This document shows positions 20,177 to 31,255 of a stretch of 64,000 nucleotides of DNA, in pieces (the first letter of the stretch is position 1; the number at the start of each line of letters is the position of its first letter). The notes under the pieces are model-generated. The model was not told where the DNA came from, made no database searches, and was given only the letters and a program-made list of their open reading frames with translations. The DNA comes from Rhodospirillaceae bacterium (GTDB lineage Bacteria; Pseudomonadota; Alphaproteobacteria; Rhodospirillales; Rhodospirillaceae). Location: positions 59,128-123,127 of the forward strand of contig SHWP01000002.1 of NCBI GenBank assembly GCA_009693785.1, written 5' to 3'. Both the position numbers and the translations under genes were made by a program.

Positions 20177-21130
20177 CTAAGCGGAGGCGGTGCGGCCCAT
20201 TTGCGCGAATTTTTCGCGGCGTCGGGCGCGTAATTGGCCAGCGTCGACTTTGACCAACTGATTCAATTGAGTTTCAATCGCATCGCGCACGGCCGAAACG
20301 GCTGCTTCGGGTGAGCGGTGCGCCCCGCCCACGGGTTCGTGAATAATGCCGTCGATAATGCCGAGTTTTTCTAAATCCTGCGCTGTCAACTTCAGCGCTT
20401 CGGCGGCGGACTTGGCTTGTTCGCCATCGCGCCACAAAATCGAGGCGCAGCCCTCGGGCGAGATCACCGAATATATCGAATGCTCCAGCATCAGCACCAC
20501 ATTGCCGGTGGCCAGCGCAATCGCACCGCCCGAGCCGCCTTCGCCGATGATCACGGCGATGAGCGGCACGCGCACATCAAGGCAGGTTTGAATACACCGC
20601 GCGATGGCTTCGGCCTGGCCGCGCTCCTCGGCGCCCACACCGGGGTATGCGCCTGCGGTATCGACGAGGGTAATGATCGGCACGCCGAATTGGTCGGCCA
20701 CCTGCATCAGGCGGCGAGCCTTGCGGTAACCCTCGGGGCGCGCCATGCCGAAGTTGTGTTTGATGCGTGTCTCGGTGTCGCGGCCTTTCTCAAGCCCGAT
20801 CACCATGACGCTGCGGCCCTTGATGCGGCCCAGGCCGCCCACGATAGCCGCGTCTTCGCCGTACAAGCGGTCACCCGCCAGCGGCAGGAAATCTTCGATC
20901 AACGCTTTGATGTAATCGACTGCATGGGGGCGGTCGGGGTGGCGCGCGACTTGCGTTTTCTGCCAGGGCGTCAGCCTGGCATAGGCCGAGGTCAGGTCGC
21001 GTTCGACCTTGGCCTGCAGGCGGCCGACTTCCTCGGCGATGTTCATGCCATCCGAGTCAGACAGATGCCGCAGCTCGGCAATCTTGCCTTCGATTTCGGC
21101 AATGGGTTTTTCGAAGTCGAGAAAGTGCAT
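20177..21130 (-). CDS. accA: Acetyl-CoA carboxylase carboxyltransferase subunit alpha
   Basis: [21 protein letters not shown]...[23 protein letters not shown]...[15 protein letters not shown]...[21 protein letters not shown]...[12 protein letters not shown]. Confidence 0.97.
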   Translation of the reverse strand: MHFLDFEKPIAEIEGKIAELRHLSDSDGMNIAEEVGRLQAKVERDLTSAYARLTPWQKTQVARHPDRPHAVDYIKALIEDFLPLAGDRLYGEDAAIVGGLGRIKGRSVMVIGLEKGRDTETRIKHNFGMARPEGYRKARRLMQVADQFGVPIITLVDTAGAYPGVGAEERGQAEAIARCIQTCLDVRVPLIAVIIGEGGSGGAIALATGNVVLMLEHSIYSVISPEGCASILWRDGEQAKSAAEALKLTAQDLEKLGIIDGIIHEPVGGAHRSPEAAVSAVRDAIETQLNQLVKVDAGQLRARRREKFAQMGRTASA

Positions 21131-21312
21131 CGCGCGATCGGTCCCTAGCTCGAAATGCGGTGCTCGTGGCCCGCAATTTTATTGATGAATTGGCGCGGTT
21201 CTATGTAATGACGGCGCGCGGGGCATCAATGCCCAAGGAGGGTTAACAAGTCAACCAATGGCCAGCAATTTTACCGCTTTACAAAACATAATGCATTGAT
21301 TTTAAACGATAA

Positions 21313-22167
21313 TTATGGGCTCTCATGGAGCCCCGCGATGATCGCCTCAAGGTCTGGTTCTTGGGTGGGCCCGATGATGCCATGGCGAATGGCAAAATCG
21401 ATGATCACCAAATTGACGTTGAATTTGAAGCGGCTGGTCTCGCGCACCCCGGCCAAAATTTCATTGAGCGGAACCAACTCAAACGATGAAATTTCTCCAT
21501 CGCGGTTGATGGGCACAACGGCCTCGGGCATCTCAAGGTCGAAGCAGAATAATGTATCGACCTTCAAACCCTCGGGCGCATCGAAGCTATAGGTGATCGT
21601 GCCGGTGGGCTGCGCCTGCCGGGCAAACGATTCATCCAGCCCGGCCTCTTCGCCGCATTCCTTGACCAGGTTGTCCATGAGGCTCAGGTGTGCGGGTTGC
21701 CCGCCCGCGACCATGTTGTCGAGCTTGCCCGGTTCCACACGGCAACTCATGGCGCGCGTGCCAATCCACAAATGAATGCCCGATGGGCGGCGGACAAACC
21801 CATTCACATGCACACCAAACGCGCGGAAACCAAAGCCCGGAACCAGCGCGCGGTCGATGCGCAGTTGCTCAGGTTCGGCCCAATTATTTTTCACACCATA
21901 AAGTTCGCCGCTTGGTTTCAAGAACGCGCCGGACGCAGATAGTTCGGGCACGATGGCGGCCAGGGCTTGGGTGCGCTTGTCCACTGTGTCGAGGGGTGGG
22001 GCGAATGTCACATGATCGGCGCGCACATCGAAGACAGCGCCAAACTGTGTCAAACCCGCGCAGCGTTCGGGCGTGACAAAACCAAAACGCGCGCCCTCGA
22101 TCAGAAACGGGCGATAGCGTGCCAGGTCGCGGGCATTGCAGCGTTTGATTTTATCGAGAAAGCTCAT
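21313..22167 (-). CDS. NUDIX hydrolase with N-terminal DUF4743-like domain
   Basis: VNGFVRRPSGIHLWIGTRAMSCRVEPGKLDNMVAGGQPAHLSLMDNLVKECGEEAGLDESFARQAQPTGTITYSFDAPEGLKVDTLFCFDLEMPEAVVPINRDGEISSF. Confidence 0.9.
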   Translation of the reverse strand: MSFLDKIKRCNARDLARYRPFLIEGARFGFVTPERCAGLTQFGAVFDVRADHVTFAPPLDTVDKRTQALAAIVPELSASGAFLKPSGELYGVKNNWAEPEQLRIDRALVPGFGFRAFGVHVNGFVRRPSGIHLWIGTRAMSCRVEPGKLDNMVAGGQPAHLSLMDNLVKECGEEAGLDESFARQAQPTGTITYSFDAPEGLKVDTLFCFDLEMPEAVVPINRDGEISSFELVPLNEILAGVRETSRFKFNVNLVIIDFAIRHGIIGPTQEPDLEAIIAGLHESP

Positions 22168-22274
22168 GGGGGCATCCGACCCTTGGCCGACGGGGGAACA
22201 TACCTTTCAATAGGATGCTCTGGTCCTTATCTTCTGTCCTCACCGCTAAGCTGACAAGCATTAACGTGAGCGCC

Positions 22275-22985
22275 ATGATTCAGAAAACCGCGATTGCCAC
22301 CGCAATCATTTCGATCTTCGTCGTGCAGCAAATGTCGCCGTCACGCGCGGTAGCGCAACCATTGCCTGCGAGCAAATCGCCGCAGTTCTGCATCATGGTT
22401 CAACAGAAGTTAGCAGCCACCGCGCTGGTGGGTGAAAACACCATCTTCGACGACATGCCATCGTACCGGCATTCAAAGCCAGCCGTGCAGCCGTTGAAGA
22501 TTTATCAGGTTGTCACCTTTGCAAATCAAAAGCCCATCGTCGTGTCGTGCAAAATGAAAACGTCTGCGCACCTGCGCGAAATTTTTGGCGCGAACGCCGC
22601 GGGCCAACAGCTCTTCTGCCCTGACATCGCGCGGCTGCTGCAACAACAAGCCGTCGACGAGCTAACCAGCGCTGGCCAAGCCGATGCTGCAACGTTGGCT
22701 GCAAAATTTGTGATTGATGTTGATAAGCCGTTTGTCGCGGGCAAGGATTACCTCGCAGACTTTCGCACCATTTATCGCGCCGAGGACGGCGTGGTGCACG
22801 TGAGCTCGCCCGGGCTCTACCAAGACCCCGAGAGTTGGTACACCCCACTGCTGCCGGAGTTCTTGAAGGGCCAAAGCTATTGCCACTTGGCGACGGTTGA
22901 GTATTTGAAGGCGGTGGCCACCGGCGAGATGGTGCCGGGAACAATCATCACGACCCACGACGATGCGCCGACCAAGCCTCATTGA
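22275..22985 (+). CDS. Hypothetical secreted protein
   Basis: ORF with signal-peptide-like start MIQKTAIATAIISIFVVQQMSPSRAVAQPLPASKSPQFC; family not recognised. Confidence 0.6.
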   Translation: MIQKTAIATAIISIFVVQQMSPSRAVAQPLPASKSPQFCIMVQQKLAATALVGENTIFDDMPSYRHSKPAVQPLKIYQVVTFANQKPIVVSCKMKTSAHLREIFGANAAGQQLFCPDIARLLQQQAVDELTSAGQADAATLAAKFVIDVDKPFVAGKDYLADFRTIYRAEDGVVHVSSPGLYQDPESWYTPLLPEFLKGQSYCHLATVEYLKAVATGEMVPGTIITTHDDAPTKPH

Positions 22986-23062
22986 ACGTTGCTGTTCACG
23001 CAGGGGTTAGGTGCGCGCGATCGGCTTGTGAGCGCTAATACCTGTGAAATAGGGTTAGTGCC

Positions 23063-24247
23063 ATGAACCGCGACACAGCCGTTAAACTCGCTCAGCAGGC
23101 CATCAAGGCCAATAACAAGCGGCTCGTGGACGCGCTGTTCGCACGCAAGGCTGAGCGATCACAAGCCCCGCCCGCATCCGCACCATCACAACTGCCGACC
23201 ATCGCTGTCACCTGTGCCACCGGGTGGGAGTGCTATGCGATTGTCGAGGAGCTTGTGGCCACGAAACGCTTTCGGGTACGCGCCCTGTACCGCACGCCTG
23301 GCACGCAAGCCGCCGCACGTCTGGAAGCGCTGTTGAAAAAAACCGAAACCGAGAGCCCGGGCATCCTTACGCTGCAATCGGGCGTGGATATGAACTCGAC
23401 CGAAACACTCACCCGCGCTTTTGCGGGTTGTACGAGCGTGGTGCTGTATAACACCGCCAACACCAGCCAGGCTGGCAAAATCACAAACCACGGCAATGAT
23501 CCGGTGGGCGGGCGCCCCGTGGTGATGCGCCAAGTTCTAGCCGCGCTTGAAGCGTTGCGGGCCAACCCATCGGTGCGCCAAGTCATCACCCTGATTTTCC
23601 CGACCGACAAAGTCACCGGCATCGCCGATGACGCGCCGGCCATTCCGTGGTGGATCGACCAAAAACTGCGCCTGTCGGATTTCTTGCGCGCCCAGGGCGT
23701 CAACGTCACCTGCATTTACCGGCCCGCGTATTATTATGCCATGCACCGCGTCGATTATACCGCTCAAGCGCATTTCCGCGGCAGCGGTGCGTTGTCGCGA
23801 AACATGATTACCGAGAACAACATCCCCGGCATTACCGACCCCGATTTCATGGTGAACTGGATTGATGTGCGCGACGTGGGTAAATGGGTTGGCACGTGCT
23901 TCGAATACCCCGAGGTTTTTATGAACAAAGATCTGTCGCTGGCCTCAGCTGCGCTCACCGGCCACCAACTTGTCGAGATCGCCGAGCGCTGTAACCGGCA
24001 CGGCACGAAATTCCGTTATCGCCAATTCCCGCTGTGGCTGATGAAAGTGCTCAGCCGTGTCTCGGAAGAAGTGGTTTATCCGCTGCGCTACGCCGAGTGG
24101 TACAACGCGAAGGGCAACGGTTATGACTTCGCGTGCCAGGATGACTTGGCCGACCTGAACCGCGTTCATCCGCTCTGGACATTCGAGCGCGAGCTTGAAT
24201 TTTGGGGCATCAACAACATCAAACCCTCTGCGGGTGCGAAGGCTTAA
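23063..24247 (+). CDS. NmrA-like / NAD(P)-binding Rossmann protein
   Basis: LPTIAVTCATGWECYAIVEELVATKRFRVRALYRTPGTQAAARLEALL...VVLYNTANTSQAGK...DIRDVGKWVG-like region (DVRDVGKWVGTCFEYPEVF). Confidence 0.75.
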   Translation: MNRDTAVKLAQQAIKANNKRLVDALFARKAERSQAPPASAPSQLPTIAVTCATGWECYAIVEELVATKRFRVRALYRTPGTQAAARLEALLKKTETESPGILTLQSGVDMNSTETLTRAFAGCTSVVLYNTANTSQAGKITNHGNDPVGGRPVVMRQVLAALEALRANPSVRQVITLIFPTDKVTGIADDAPAIPWWIDQKLRLSDFLRAQGVNVTCIYRPAYYYAMHRVDYTAQAHFRGSGALSRNMITENNIPGITDPDFMVNWIDVRDVGKWVGTCFEYPEVFMNKDLSLASAALTGHQLVEIAERCNRHGTKFRYRQFPLWLMKVLSRVSEEVVYPLRYAEWYNAKGNGYDFACQDDLADLNRVHPLWTFERELEFWGINNIKPSAGAKA

Positions 24248-24252
24248 AGGTT

Positions 24253-25035
24253 ATGCGTTGGGTTCGTTGGACAATCGTTGCCGTATTAGCGCTGGTGGTC
24301 ATCGCCTATGGGGCGATGGTGCAGCAACAGTTTGCGCGTCATGCCGACGCATCGCCCATCGCGGCGATTGCCGCAACCTCCGATGATAACGTCAAGGTCG
24401 ATGAAGGCCGCTATCTCACGTTCCGGCCGCTGCATGTCAAAGAACGCTTGGGTCTGATTTTTTATCCCGGCGCTTATTGTGATCCGCGCGGCTATGCGCC
24501 GACATTGAAGCCACTGGCGGCGGCGGGCTATCGCGTCATCGTGGTGCCGATGCCATTCGAACTGGCCATTCTGGGAATCGAGCGCGCGGCCGAGGTCCAG
24601 GCCGCAAACCCTGATTTGAAAAACTGGGTGATCATGGGCCACTCGCTTGGCGGTGCATCGGCGTCCGTGTTCGCCAACAAACATGGAGAAACATTGGATG
24701 GCGTGGTGATCTGGGATTCATACCCGCCAACGTTCGCAAGCTTGGCCGACTTTCAAAAGCCGGTGTGGCACATTCATCGCGCGACACCGGATGGCGCGCC
24801 GCCAGAGTCGTTTGTGAAGCAGCGCGGTTTGTTTCCGCGCGACAGCCACTGGGTGCCCGTTCCCGGCGGCATTCACATGAACTTCGGCTCGTTCACAGGC
24901 GGTGGTTATCAAGAGGACTGGGCGCCGAGCATCAGCCGGGCGGACCAACACAAGATCGTTATCGCCGCGACATTGCAAGCGCTGGCCGATATCGAGCGTG
25001 GTGGAAAAGCAGCCCCGGCTGATGACGTGCATTAG
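24253..25035 (+). CDS. Alpha/beta hydrolase family protein
   Basis: ERLGLIFYPGAYCDPRGYAPTLKPLAAAGYRVIVVPMPFELAIL...NWVIMGHSLGGASASVFANKH...GGIHMNFGSF; nucleophile elbow GHSLGG. Confidence 0.88.
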   Translation: MRWVRWTIVAVLALVVIAYGAMVQQQFARHADASPIAAIAATSDDNVKVDEGRYLTFRPLHVKERLGLIFYPGAYCDPRGYAPTLKPLAAAGYRVIVVPMPFELAILGIERAAEVQAANPDLKNWVIMGHSLGGASASVFANKHGETLDGVVIWDSYPPTFASLADFQKPVWHIHRATPDGAPPESFVKQRGLFPRDSHWVPVPGGIHMNFGSFTGGGYQEDWAPSISRADQHKIVIAATLQALADIERGGKAAPADDVH

Positions 25036-25050
25036 CCACGCGTCGTCGCT

Positions 25051-25136
25051 TCACGTTTCGCATCGCGTCATACCGGACATGAATAATCATGCCGCTGCAG
25101 TATATCCGCGCCTGTTAAAAACCCTGTTATAACAGG
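25051..25136. repeat. Candidate dispersed intergenic element, copy 1
   Basis: TCACGTTTCGCATCGCGTCATACCG ... GCCTGTTAAAAACCCTGTTATAACAGG; shares both blocks in the same order with 54756-54860. Confidence 0.45.
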
Positions 25137-25258
25137 CGGAACAGGTGCCAGCCGACGGCCTTGCCGTCTGGCCAATAGACGGCGCAATTCAGCTCAAGCT
25201 ATAGTCCTGCCACGCGGCGGCAACTTGGACCGCGACATCGCCTAGATCCGGAAGCATC

Positions 25259-26029
25259 GTGGCCCCACCCTCATCGTCAAATGTCTGGTCCGAGATTCGC
25301 GAGCGGGCAACCTTTGTTGTGGTGGTGGCGCTCACAACCGCATGGGCGGTGATCGTGCTGGCCTACCTCTCGAAACTTGGCGCATCGGCACTCATGCAAT
25401 TACCCGTCGGCGACATGGCGGCCTTGCTGGTGGCCATATCGGCGCCCGTGGTGGGGTTGTGGCTGGTGGCTGGCGTGCTCGGCCAGCGTCATGAACTTGC
25501 GAGCCTGCGGCGCAGGTTGGGCGAGATCACATCGCAAGCCCGCAACAGCATGCAACACACCGAAGTGCAGTCGCGCGCGATTTTGGAAATGGAGTCACAG
25601 CTCAAACGAAGTGCGGCCGCGGGCACACGCACACTCGTGCTGCAAGATCTGGCCGCACAGGCTGCCATCGTGGGCGAACGGCTTGGCATCATGAAAAGCG
25701 ATGCCATCGATATGGCCTGGGCGCGGTTTGGCTCGGGGGATGTCGGGGCTTTTGTGCAGCCGCTGATTAGTTATCAGGGGCAACATCCCGACCTGGCCGA
25801 ACGCATGGGCGATGCGGTGGTGCGCGATCACCCCGCGCGTGCTGCACTGACCGGGTTCATCCGCCGCTATGACCGTCTGATCGCAGCGCTGGCCGATGAC
25901 AAGCTCGCCCAAGAAACGCTGGAAGAGGGACCCTTGGGCCGTGCGGTCAGTTTATTCAGAACCGCCGAGGCCCGAGCGCAATCCATACCAGCCGATGCAG
26001 CTAACCCAGCAGGCGAGGCCTCGGCATAA
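25259..26029 (+). CDS. Hypothetical membrane-anchored coiled-coil protein
   Basis: Two predicted N-terminal TM segments (VVVVALTTAWAVIVLAYLSKLG, MAALLVAISAPVVGLWLVAGV) followed by a helical region; GTG start. Confidence 0.6.
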   Translation: MAPPSSSNVWSEIRERATFVVVVALTTAWAVIVLAYLSKLGASALMQLPVGDMAALLVAISAPVVGLWLVAGVLGQRHELASLRRRLGEITSQARNSMQHTEVQSRAILEMESQLKRSAAAGTRTLVLQDLAAQAAIVGERLGIMKSDAIDMAWARFGSGDVGAFVQPLISYQGQHPDLAERMGDAVVRDHPARAALTGFIRRYDRLIAALADDKLAQETLEEGPLGRAVSLFRTAEARAQSIPADAANPAGEASA

Positions 26030-26032
26030 AAC

Positions 26033-26431
26033 ATGCCGTCATTCACAAAGAAGGTTCTGGGTGCGTTGGGTGTGAAAGCTGCACCTACGGCCCCGGCGGC
26101 AAAACCAAAACCCCAACATAAATCAGTTCTGCCACCGACTGACCGCGAGGCCTTGGTGAAAAACGCCATGGCCCTCTATCGCAAAAACGCTGCGGGCATG
26201 CGTGGCCGGATCGACGAAGCGTTGAAGCAACTCAAGGATGAACCGCTCAATCTGCGCGATGTCGATTCCATGACCCGCCTGCTGAGTATTCGACGGGCCT
26301 TCCTTGATCTGCGCCGATTGATGAATCACCGCGACCGGCGCTACCTCGTCCTGGCGGGTTTGCGCGAGTGGTTGGAGCAAACGCCCAAAGTGGCCCCGCC
26401 AGGCGTCAAAAAGCTGGTGGTAAAGCGTTGA
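26033..26431 (+). CDS. Hypothetical protein
   Basis: ORF 132 aa immediately downstream of the previous gene. RKNAAGMRGRIDEALKQLKDEPLNLRDVDSMTRLLSIRRAFLDLRRLMNHRDRRYLVLAGLREWLEQTPKVAPPGVKKLVVKR; basic C-terminus. Confidence 0.55.
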   Translation: MPSFTKKVLGALGVKAAPTAPAAKPKPQHKSVLPPTDREALVKNAMALYRKNAAGMRGRIDEALKQLKDEPLNLRDVDSMTRLLSIRRAFLDLRRLMNHRDRRYLVLAGLREWLEQTPKVAPPGVKKLVVKR

Positions 26432-26569
26432 TAAGACGCTGGTTTTTAGGACGTTCCAGGGCCATTCTGGTGGCCTTTTCACCTTGACGGGGCGGGGGTG
26501 GAACGGTAAAACCCGCGCCTTCCAAGCGGTTGGCTTTGGCCTGCCGAATCCGAATTTATGAGGTTTCCC

Positions 26570-26866
26570 ATGGCCCGCCGTTGCGCCGCCTCCGGCCGAG
26601 GCGTTCAGTCTGGCAATAACGTCAGCCACGCCAACAATAAAACCCGCCGCCGGTTTTTACCCAACCTGCACGCGGTGACGATGGTGAGCGACACCCTGCG
26701 TGTGAAAATCCGCCTGCGCCTGACCTCGCATGGTTTGCGCACGGTGGAAAAGCGCGGCGGCATCGATGCCTTCTTGCTCTCAACACCCGATGCCAAGTTG
26801 CAGCCCGAAGCGCTGACGATCAAGCGCCGGGTGAAAAAGGCCAAAGCGGCTCAAGCCGCCGCCTAA
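26570..26866 (+). CDS. rpmB: 50S ribosomal protein L28
   Basis: MARRCAASGRGVQSGNNVSHANNKTRRRFLPNLHAVTMVSDTLRVKIRLRLTSHGLRTVEKRGGIDAFLL. Confidence 0.97.
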   Translation: MARRCAASGRGVQSGNNVSHANNKTRRRFLPNLHAVTMVSDTLRVKIRLRLTSHGLRTVEKRGGIDAFLLSTPDAKLQPEALTIKRRVKKAKAAQAAA

Positions 26867-26888
26867 TCCAGGCAAACAGAAATTCGAA

Positions 26889-26916
26889 AGCCCGCCGGTT
26901 TGGCGGGCTTTTTTAT
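26889..26916 (+). terminator. Rho-independent terminator after rpmB
   Basis: AGCCCGCC-GGTTT-GGCGGGCT followed by TTTTTATTTT. Confidence 0.85.
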
Positions 26917-26917
26917 T

Positions 26918-27358
26918 TTACACGTGCGCCAATAGACTCCGGGCGATCTGAACCCAAAGCACTGTCAAAGCAATCCAGCCTAAGAAAAAAGCATAAGCAC
27001 GGTGGCGCACGTTGTTATACGTCAGGTGAATGGCGCTTTGAGCGAGGCGGAAAACCACATAAGCCCAAGCCGTGAAATAAGTGCCGGGCGTAACGGCCTC
27101 GACGGCATAGGCCGTGAGGCAGGCCAGATAAAAAACCACCGGCGCCTCGAACAAATTCATGTAGTGACGCGCGGCGATCGTCACATATTCGGGTTCGGTA
27201 CCGCCTTGAAATGCCGTGTAATATTTCAGCGGCATCTCGCGCATGCGCAACGTTCGCACCCGAACGTACGCCAGCCGGATGAAGGCGGCGATGGTCAGCG
27301 CCACGACCATGAGCATCGGCACGAAGATCAAAGCTTGATTGAACGTCATCTCGACCAC
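26918..27358 (-). CDS. MAPEG family protein
   Basis: LRMREMPLKYYTAFQGGTEPEYVTIAARHYMNLFEAPVVFYLACLTAYAVEAVTPGTYFTAWAYVVFRLAQSAIHLTYNNVRHRAYAFFLGWIAL. Confidence 0.85.
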   Translation of the reverse strand: MVEMTFNQALIFVPMLMVVALTIAAFIRLAYVRVRTLRMREMPLKYYTAFQGGTEPEYVTIAARHYMNLFEAPVVFYLACLTAYAVEAVTPGTYFTAWAYVVFRLAQSAIHLTYNNVRHRAYAFFLGWIALTVLWVQIARSLLAHV

Positions 27359-27371
27359 GGCTCTCTCCCGC

Positions 27372-27803
27372 TCACGACGCGACTGCTGGGGCTATTTTAG
27401 TGGCGTCTTGGCTAGTGCCTAGGGTTTTACCCGCCGCATGAGCCGGGCTTGGATGTTTAACGGGCGAGGTTTTGCCATGCGTGGCCAGTTGCCGCTCGGC
27501 TTCGTTCCAACTGGGCAACGAATCGCCCGTCCAATCGAAACGTGCCGTGGCGGCCTCGTCACACCAGTTCACCAGATGCGGCATGGCCTTGCGGTGCGCG
27601 CCCGACAGCATGAAAGCGCGCATAGCAGCGACATCTCGCCACATCGTTAGTGTCCAGTAAGCCCCATTCGACTGGCGTACAAACGCGCCGAGGTTTCCCT
27701 CAGCGCGTTTGGCTTGTTGGATTGATGTCACGGAGTACCAAAGAAACGCTGGGGCATACCAAGCTGATCTCAGTCTAAGGCGTGTTACAGAAACGGTAGG
27801 CAT
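27372..27803 (-). CDS. ABM-fold / DUF3291-like monooxygenase-type protein
   Basis: TVSVTRLRLRSAWYAPAFLWYSVTSIQQAKRAEGNLGAFVRQSNGAYWTLTMWRDVAAMRAFMLSGAHRKAMPHLVNWCDEAATARFDW. Confidence 0.65.
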   Translation of the reverse strand: MPTVSVTRLRLRSAWYAPAFLWYSVTSIQQAKRAEGNLGAFVRQSNGAYWTLTMWRDVAAMRAFMLSGAHRKAMPHLVNWCDEAATARFDWTGDSLPSWNEAERQLATHGKTSPVKHPSPAHAAGKTLGTSQDATKIAPAVAS

Positions 27804-27827
27804 TACGAATCTTCTCCAAGCTGACTG

Positions 27828-28280
27828 TTATTGGCCAGTTACACCTGCGGCAGTGGCAACCTGCGGGCTGTAGGCGTCACGGGTGAGCTGGATGTTGGCC
27901 TTGACCACATCTAATGTCGAGTAGCCGGTCTTGGCGCGCGATGGCGATAGTACGCTTGCGGCGGTTACCGCAGAGTCGCAATAGGAAGCTGCGCGCTCGG
28001 CATTCTGCAAACGCAACCAGCCGAGGCACAAATTTTGCAGCGCTACAACGCGGTCATAATCGCGCACCTTGTCGAGCGCTCGTTCGGCATGGCTGATGGC
28101 GCGTTCGTCACGTCCCATCATGAGTGCCTTGGTCGACTGCGCCACGGGAATCGATTTGTCAGGCCATAACCAGTTTGGCTCGATTGGGCTCTTGGCAAAG
28201 GCCGATCCCATGGCCGCCAAGGACATGATCAAGACGAGTGTTAACGTGATGATATCCAACGAGTAATTGACGCGGTTCAT
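27828..28280 (-). CDS. Hypothetical exported TPR-like protein
   Basis: MNRVNYSLDIITLTLVLIMSLAAMGSAFA signal peptide; RDERAISHAERALDKVRDYDRVVALQNLCLGWLRLQNAERAASYCDSAV resembles TPR-like helices. Confidence 0.6.
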   Translation of the reverse strand: MNRVNYSLDIITLTLVLIMSLAAMGSAFAKSPIEPNWLWPDKSIPVAQSTKALMMGRDERAISHAERALDKVRDYDRVVALQNLCLGWLRLQNAERAASYCDSAVTAASVLSPSRAKTGYSTLDVVKANIQLTRDAYSPQVATAAGVTGQ

Positions 28281-28412
28281 GACAACCTCCTGTTTTGCCA
28301 GGCGTGGGCCGGTGTTGGAGGGGAATCTAAGATACCAATAAAACGAATAGTAGACGGATAAAACGAATATGAGATACATAAAAAATGAATACCTTAGAAG
28401 GGAGCATTTCCC

Positions 28413-29333
28413 ATGACCGAAATGGATTGGAGCGTGCTGCGTGATTTTTTAATCGTCGCCAAAACCGGCAGTCTGTCACGCGCGGCCAAGACGTTGAAGA
28501 TCAGTCAACCCACACTCAGCCGGCGCATCGTTGCCCTTGAGGAGCAATTAAACGCGCGTCTGTTTGTGCGCACACCACGCGGATTGTTGCTGACAGACGA
28601 CGGCGAAGGGGTGCTGGAAGGCGCGCGCCGGGTCGAGCAAGAAGCCTTGGCCATTGAGCGCAAGGCCGATGCCTCACAACAAGCACTCACGGGTACTGTT
28701 CGCATTTCCCTCACCGAAGGCTTGGGCACCTCGTGGCTGCCTAAAAAGCTCGCGGCGTTTCATACCCGCCAACCCGGTTTGTGCGTGGAGATCATGGTGG
28801 ATAACCGCGCGGTCGATTTGGTGCGCCGGGAAGCCGACATTGCCGTGCGGATGTTCCGGCCCAACCAGCCCGATCTGATCGCCAAACATGTTGGCGATGT
28901 GGTGATGGGGCTTTATGGCGCCAAGAGTTATCTCAAAAAAAATGGCCGGCCGGAGCGAACTGAGGAACTCAAGCAGCACAAGCTGGTCGGCTTCGAGGAC
29001 AACATGGCAAAAAACCCGGCCGTGCAGAAATTAGAAAGCCTGTTTTTGCGTGAAAACATTGTGCATCGCTCTAACAGTTTTATCGGCCAACTCACGGCAA
29101 CACGCGCGGGTATCGGTTTGGGTGTGCATGATTGTTTCTTGGCCGACGCATGCCCTGATCTCGAACGCCTGATGCCGCGTTATTTTCAGCACAAGCTTGA
29201 GGTTTGGCTGGTGACACACCCCGATGTGCGCCGCAGCGCACGTATCCGTGCGGTGTATGATTTCATTTCCGAGGCGTTTGCCGCTGATAAAGCGATGCTG
29301 TTAGGTGAAGAGTCGGTGAAGAAAGCTGCTTAA
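28413..29333 (+). CDS. LysR family transcriptional regulator
   Basis: [78 protein letters not shown]. Confidence 0.93.
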   Translation: MTEMDWSVLRDFLIVAKTGSLSRAAKTLKISQPTLSRRIVALEEQLNARLFVRTPRGLLLTDDGEGVLEGARRVEQEALAIERKADASQQALTGTVRISLTEGLGTSWLPKKLAAFHTRQPGLCVEIMVDNRAVDLVRREADIAVRMFRPNQPDLIAKHVGDVVMGLYGAKSYLKKNGRPERTEELKQHKLVGFEDNMAKNPAVQKLESLFLRENIVHRSNSFIGQLTATRAGIGLGVHDCFLADACPDLERLMPRYFQHKLEVWLVTHPDVRRSARIRAVYDFISEAFAADKAMLLGEESVKKAA

Positions 29334-31240
29334 GCCACAGCCGCCGCGCGCAAGGACATCGCCGTGCGGTCGTCTTCCTCGAACAGATCGGTTAGTTCGG
29401 CAATCACTGCGCCGCCCAGTTCATCGGCATCCATCAGCGTCACGGCGCGACGATAATAGCGGGTTACGTCGTGGCCAATGCCGATGGCCAGTAACTGCAC
29501 GGGGGAATAATTTTCGATGTAGGCAATCACATCGCGCAAGTGCTGTTCGAGGTAATTGCCGGGGTTCACCGACAGCGTGGAATCATCCACCGGCGCGCCG
29601 TCGGAAATGACCATCAAGATACGCCGTTGTTCGTGGCGTTGGATCAGCCGGTTGTGCGCCCAGGCCAAGGCTTCGCCATCGATGTTTTCTTTCAGAATGC
29701 CTTCGCGCAGCATCAGCCCCAAATTACGCCGCGCCCGCCGCCAAGGGGAATCCGCCGCCTTGTAAATAATATGGCGTAAATCATTCAAGCGGCCAGGGTT
29801 GGCGGGCTTGCCGTGTTCGGCCCAGGCCTTGCGCGATTGCCCACCCTTCCATTGGCTAGTGGTGAAACCCAAAATCTCCACCTTCACGCCACAGCGCTCT
29901 AAGGTGCGGGCCAAAATATCGGCAGTCATGGCGGCAATGGTAATGGGCCGCCCGCGCATGGACCCGGAGTTGTCGATCAACATTGATACGACCGTATCGC
30001 GGAACTGTGTTTCCTTCTCACGCTTGAACGACAGCGAATGCGTTGGATTGGCGACGATGCGGGCCAAGCGGCTCGCGTCTAACAAGCCTTCTTCCAGGTC
30101 GAAATCCCAACTGCGGGTTTGTTGCGCCATCAAGCGGCGCTGCAAACGGTTGGCAAGGCGCGCGACTACGCCCTGTAGATGGGCAAGCTGACGGTCAAGC
30201 TGGAGGCGCAGGCGCGCCATCTCTTCCGGATCACACAGGTTGGCCGCATCCTCAACTTGGTCGAACTGCGTGGAGTAAACTTTGTAACGCGCTTGGCCGC
30301 GCTTTTCGTTATGGCCGGGCTTGGGCCGGATCTGTTTGCCCTCAGAGCCCGGTTCCATGGCCGCCTCAAGCATGGAAGCGGTCTGGCTATCCTGGTCGTC
30401 GTCGGCCGCCTCACCATCCACTTCTTCGGCACCGGTTTGGCTCTCGCTTTGGCCCTTCGCTGATTCGGATTCTTTTTCCTGCTGTTCGTCGGATTCTTTT
30501 TGCTCGGCGTTCTTGTCGGACTCATCGCCGGTTTCGGTTTCTTCCTCGTCCAACTCCCGGCCGCCATCGTCCTTTTCCAGTTCGAGCGCTTCGATCAATT
30601 GGCGTTCAATATCGGCATAGGCTTTCTGGTCGTGCAGTGCGCCCTTCAGGGCGTTAAGGTGTGCATCAAGCTTATGGCCGAACTCGGATTCGTAGATGTC
30701 TTTGACATGCTTGCAGGTGGGCCCCAATTCGAAGCCACCACAGCGGTCATGAATCAGAACCTTCAGCGCATCGCCCATCTGAATTTGGAAGTGTTGGCGC
30801 GCCATGGCGTAGCCTTCCAAGGTCAGGCGCTGTTCCAAAGCTAGGCCAATGTTCTGCGCCACACCCTGGAAGTGCTCGACACCCAAAGCCTCGACCCGGG
30901 TTTGTTCCATCGCGTTGTAGGCATCGATGGCGTCCTTGCCGTTGGGCATGCGCCGGGCATGAACGCCGGCATTATGATGCTTCAAACGCAGTGCCATGGC
31001 GTCCGCTGCGCCCCGCAATCGCACCACATTCTCTTTGGTGAGTTTTTGCGGGGGCAAGGGCAGGCGGACTTCGCCACTGGCGGCCGCACCGAATTTTTGA
31101 TTGTTGGCGATCGGCGTGAAAACCACCGTGGCGTCTTCGCGCCCTGAAATCGCTTTCACAACCGCTGCGGTCGCGGTCTTGAACGCCTCGGTCTTAGACG
31201 GCCCGCGGTCAGGGTAGCTTTGATATTGGTTCGAGGCCAC
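29330..31240 (-). CDS. cobT: Cobaltochelatase subunit CobT (VWA domain)
   Basis: Acidic linker [112 protein letters not shown]. Confidence 0.95.
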   Translation of the reverse strand: MASNQYQSYPDRGPSKTEAFKTATAAVVKAISGREDATVVFTPIANNQKFGAAASGEVRLPLPPQKLTKENVVRLRGAADAMALRLKHHNAGVHARRMPNGKDAIDAYNAMEQTRVEALGVEHFQGVAQNIGLALEQRLTLEGYAMARQHFQIQMGDALKVLIHDRCGGFELGPTCKHVKDIYESEFGHKLDAHLNALKGALHDQKAYADIERQLIEALELEKDDGGRELDEEETETGDESDKNAEQKESDEQQEKESESAKGQSESQTGAEEVDGEAADDDQDSQTASMLEAAMEPGSEGKQIRPKPGHNEKRGQARYKVYSTQFDQVEDAANLCDPEEMARLRLQLDRQLAHLQGVVARLANRLQRRLMAQQTRSWDFDLEEGLLDASRLARIVANPTHSLSFKREKETQFRDTVVSMLIDNSGSMRGRPITIAAMTADILARTLERCGVKVEILGFTTSQWKGGQSRKAWAEHGKPANPGRLNDLRHIIYKAADSPWRRARRNLGLMLREGILKENIDGEALAWAHNRLIQRHEQRRILMVISDGAPVDDSTLSVNPGNYLEQHLRDVIAYIENYSPVQLLAIGIGHDVTRYYRRAVTLMDADELGGAVIAELTDLFEEDDRTAMSLRAAAVA

Positions 31241-31255
31241 GGGCGGCGCGGCCGC

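Noticed and set aside
30043-30657. Plus-strand 204-aa ORF within cobT
   Set aside because: Antisense shadow of the acidic CobT linker; low-complexity composition.
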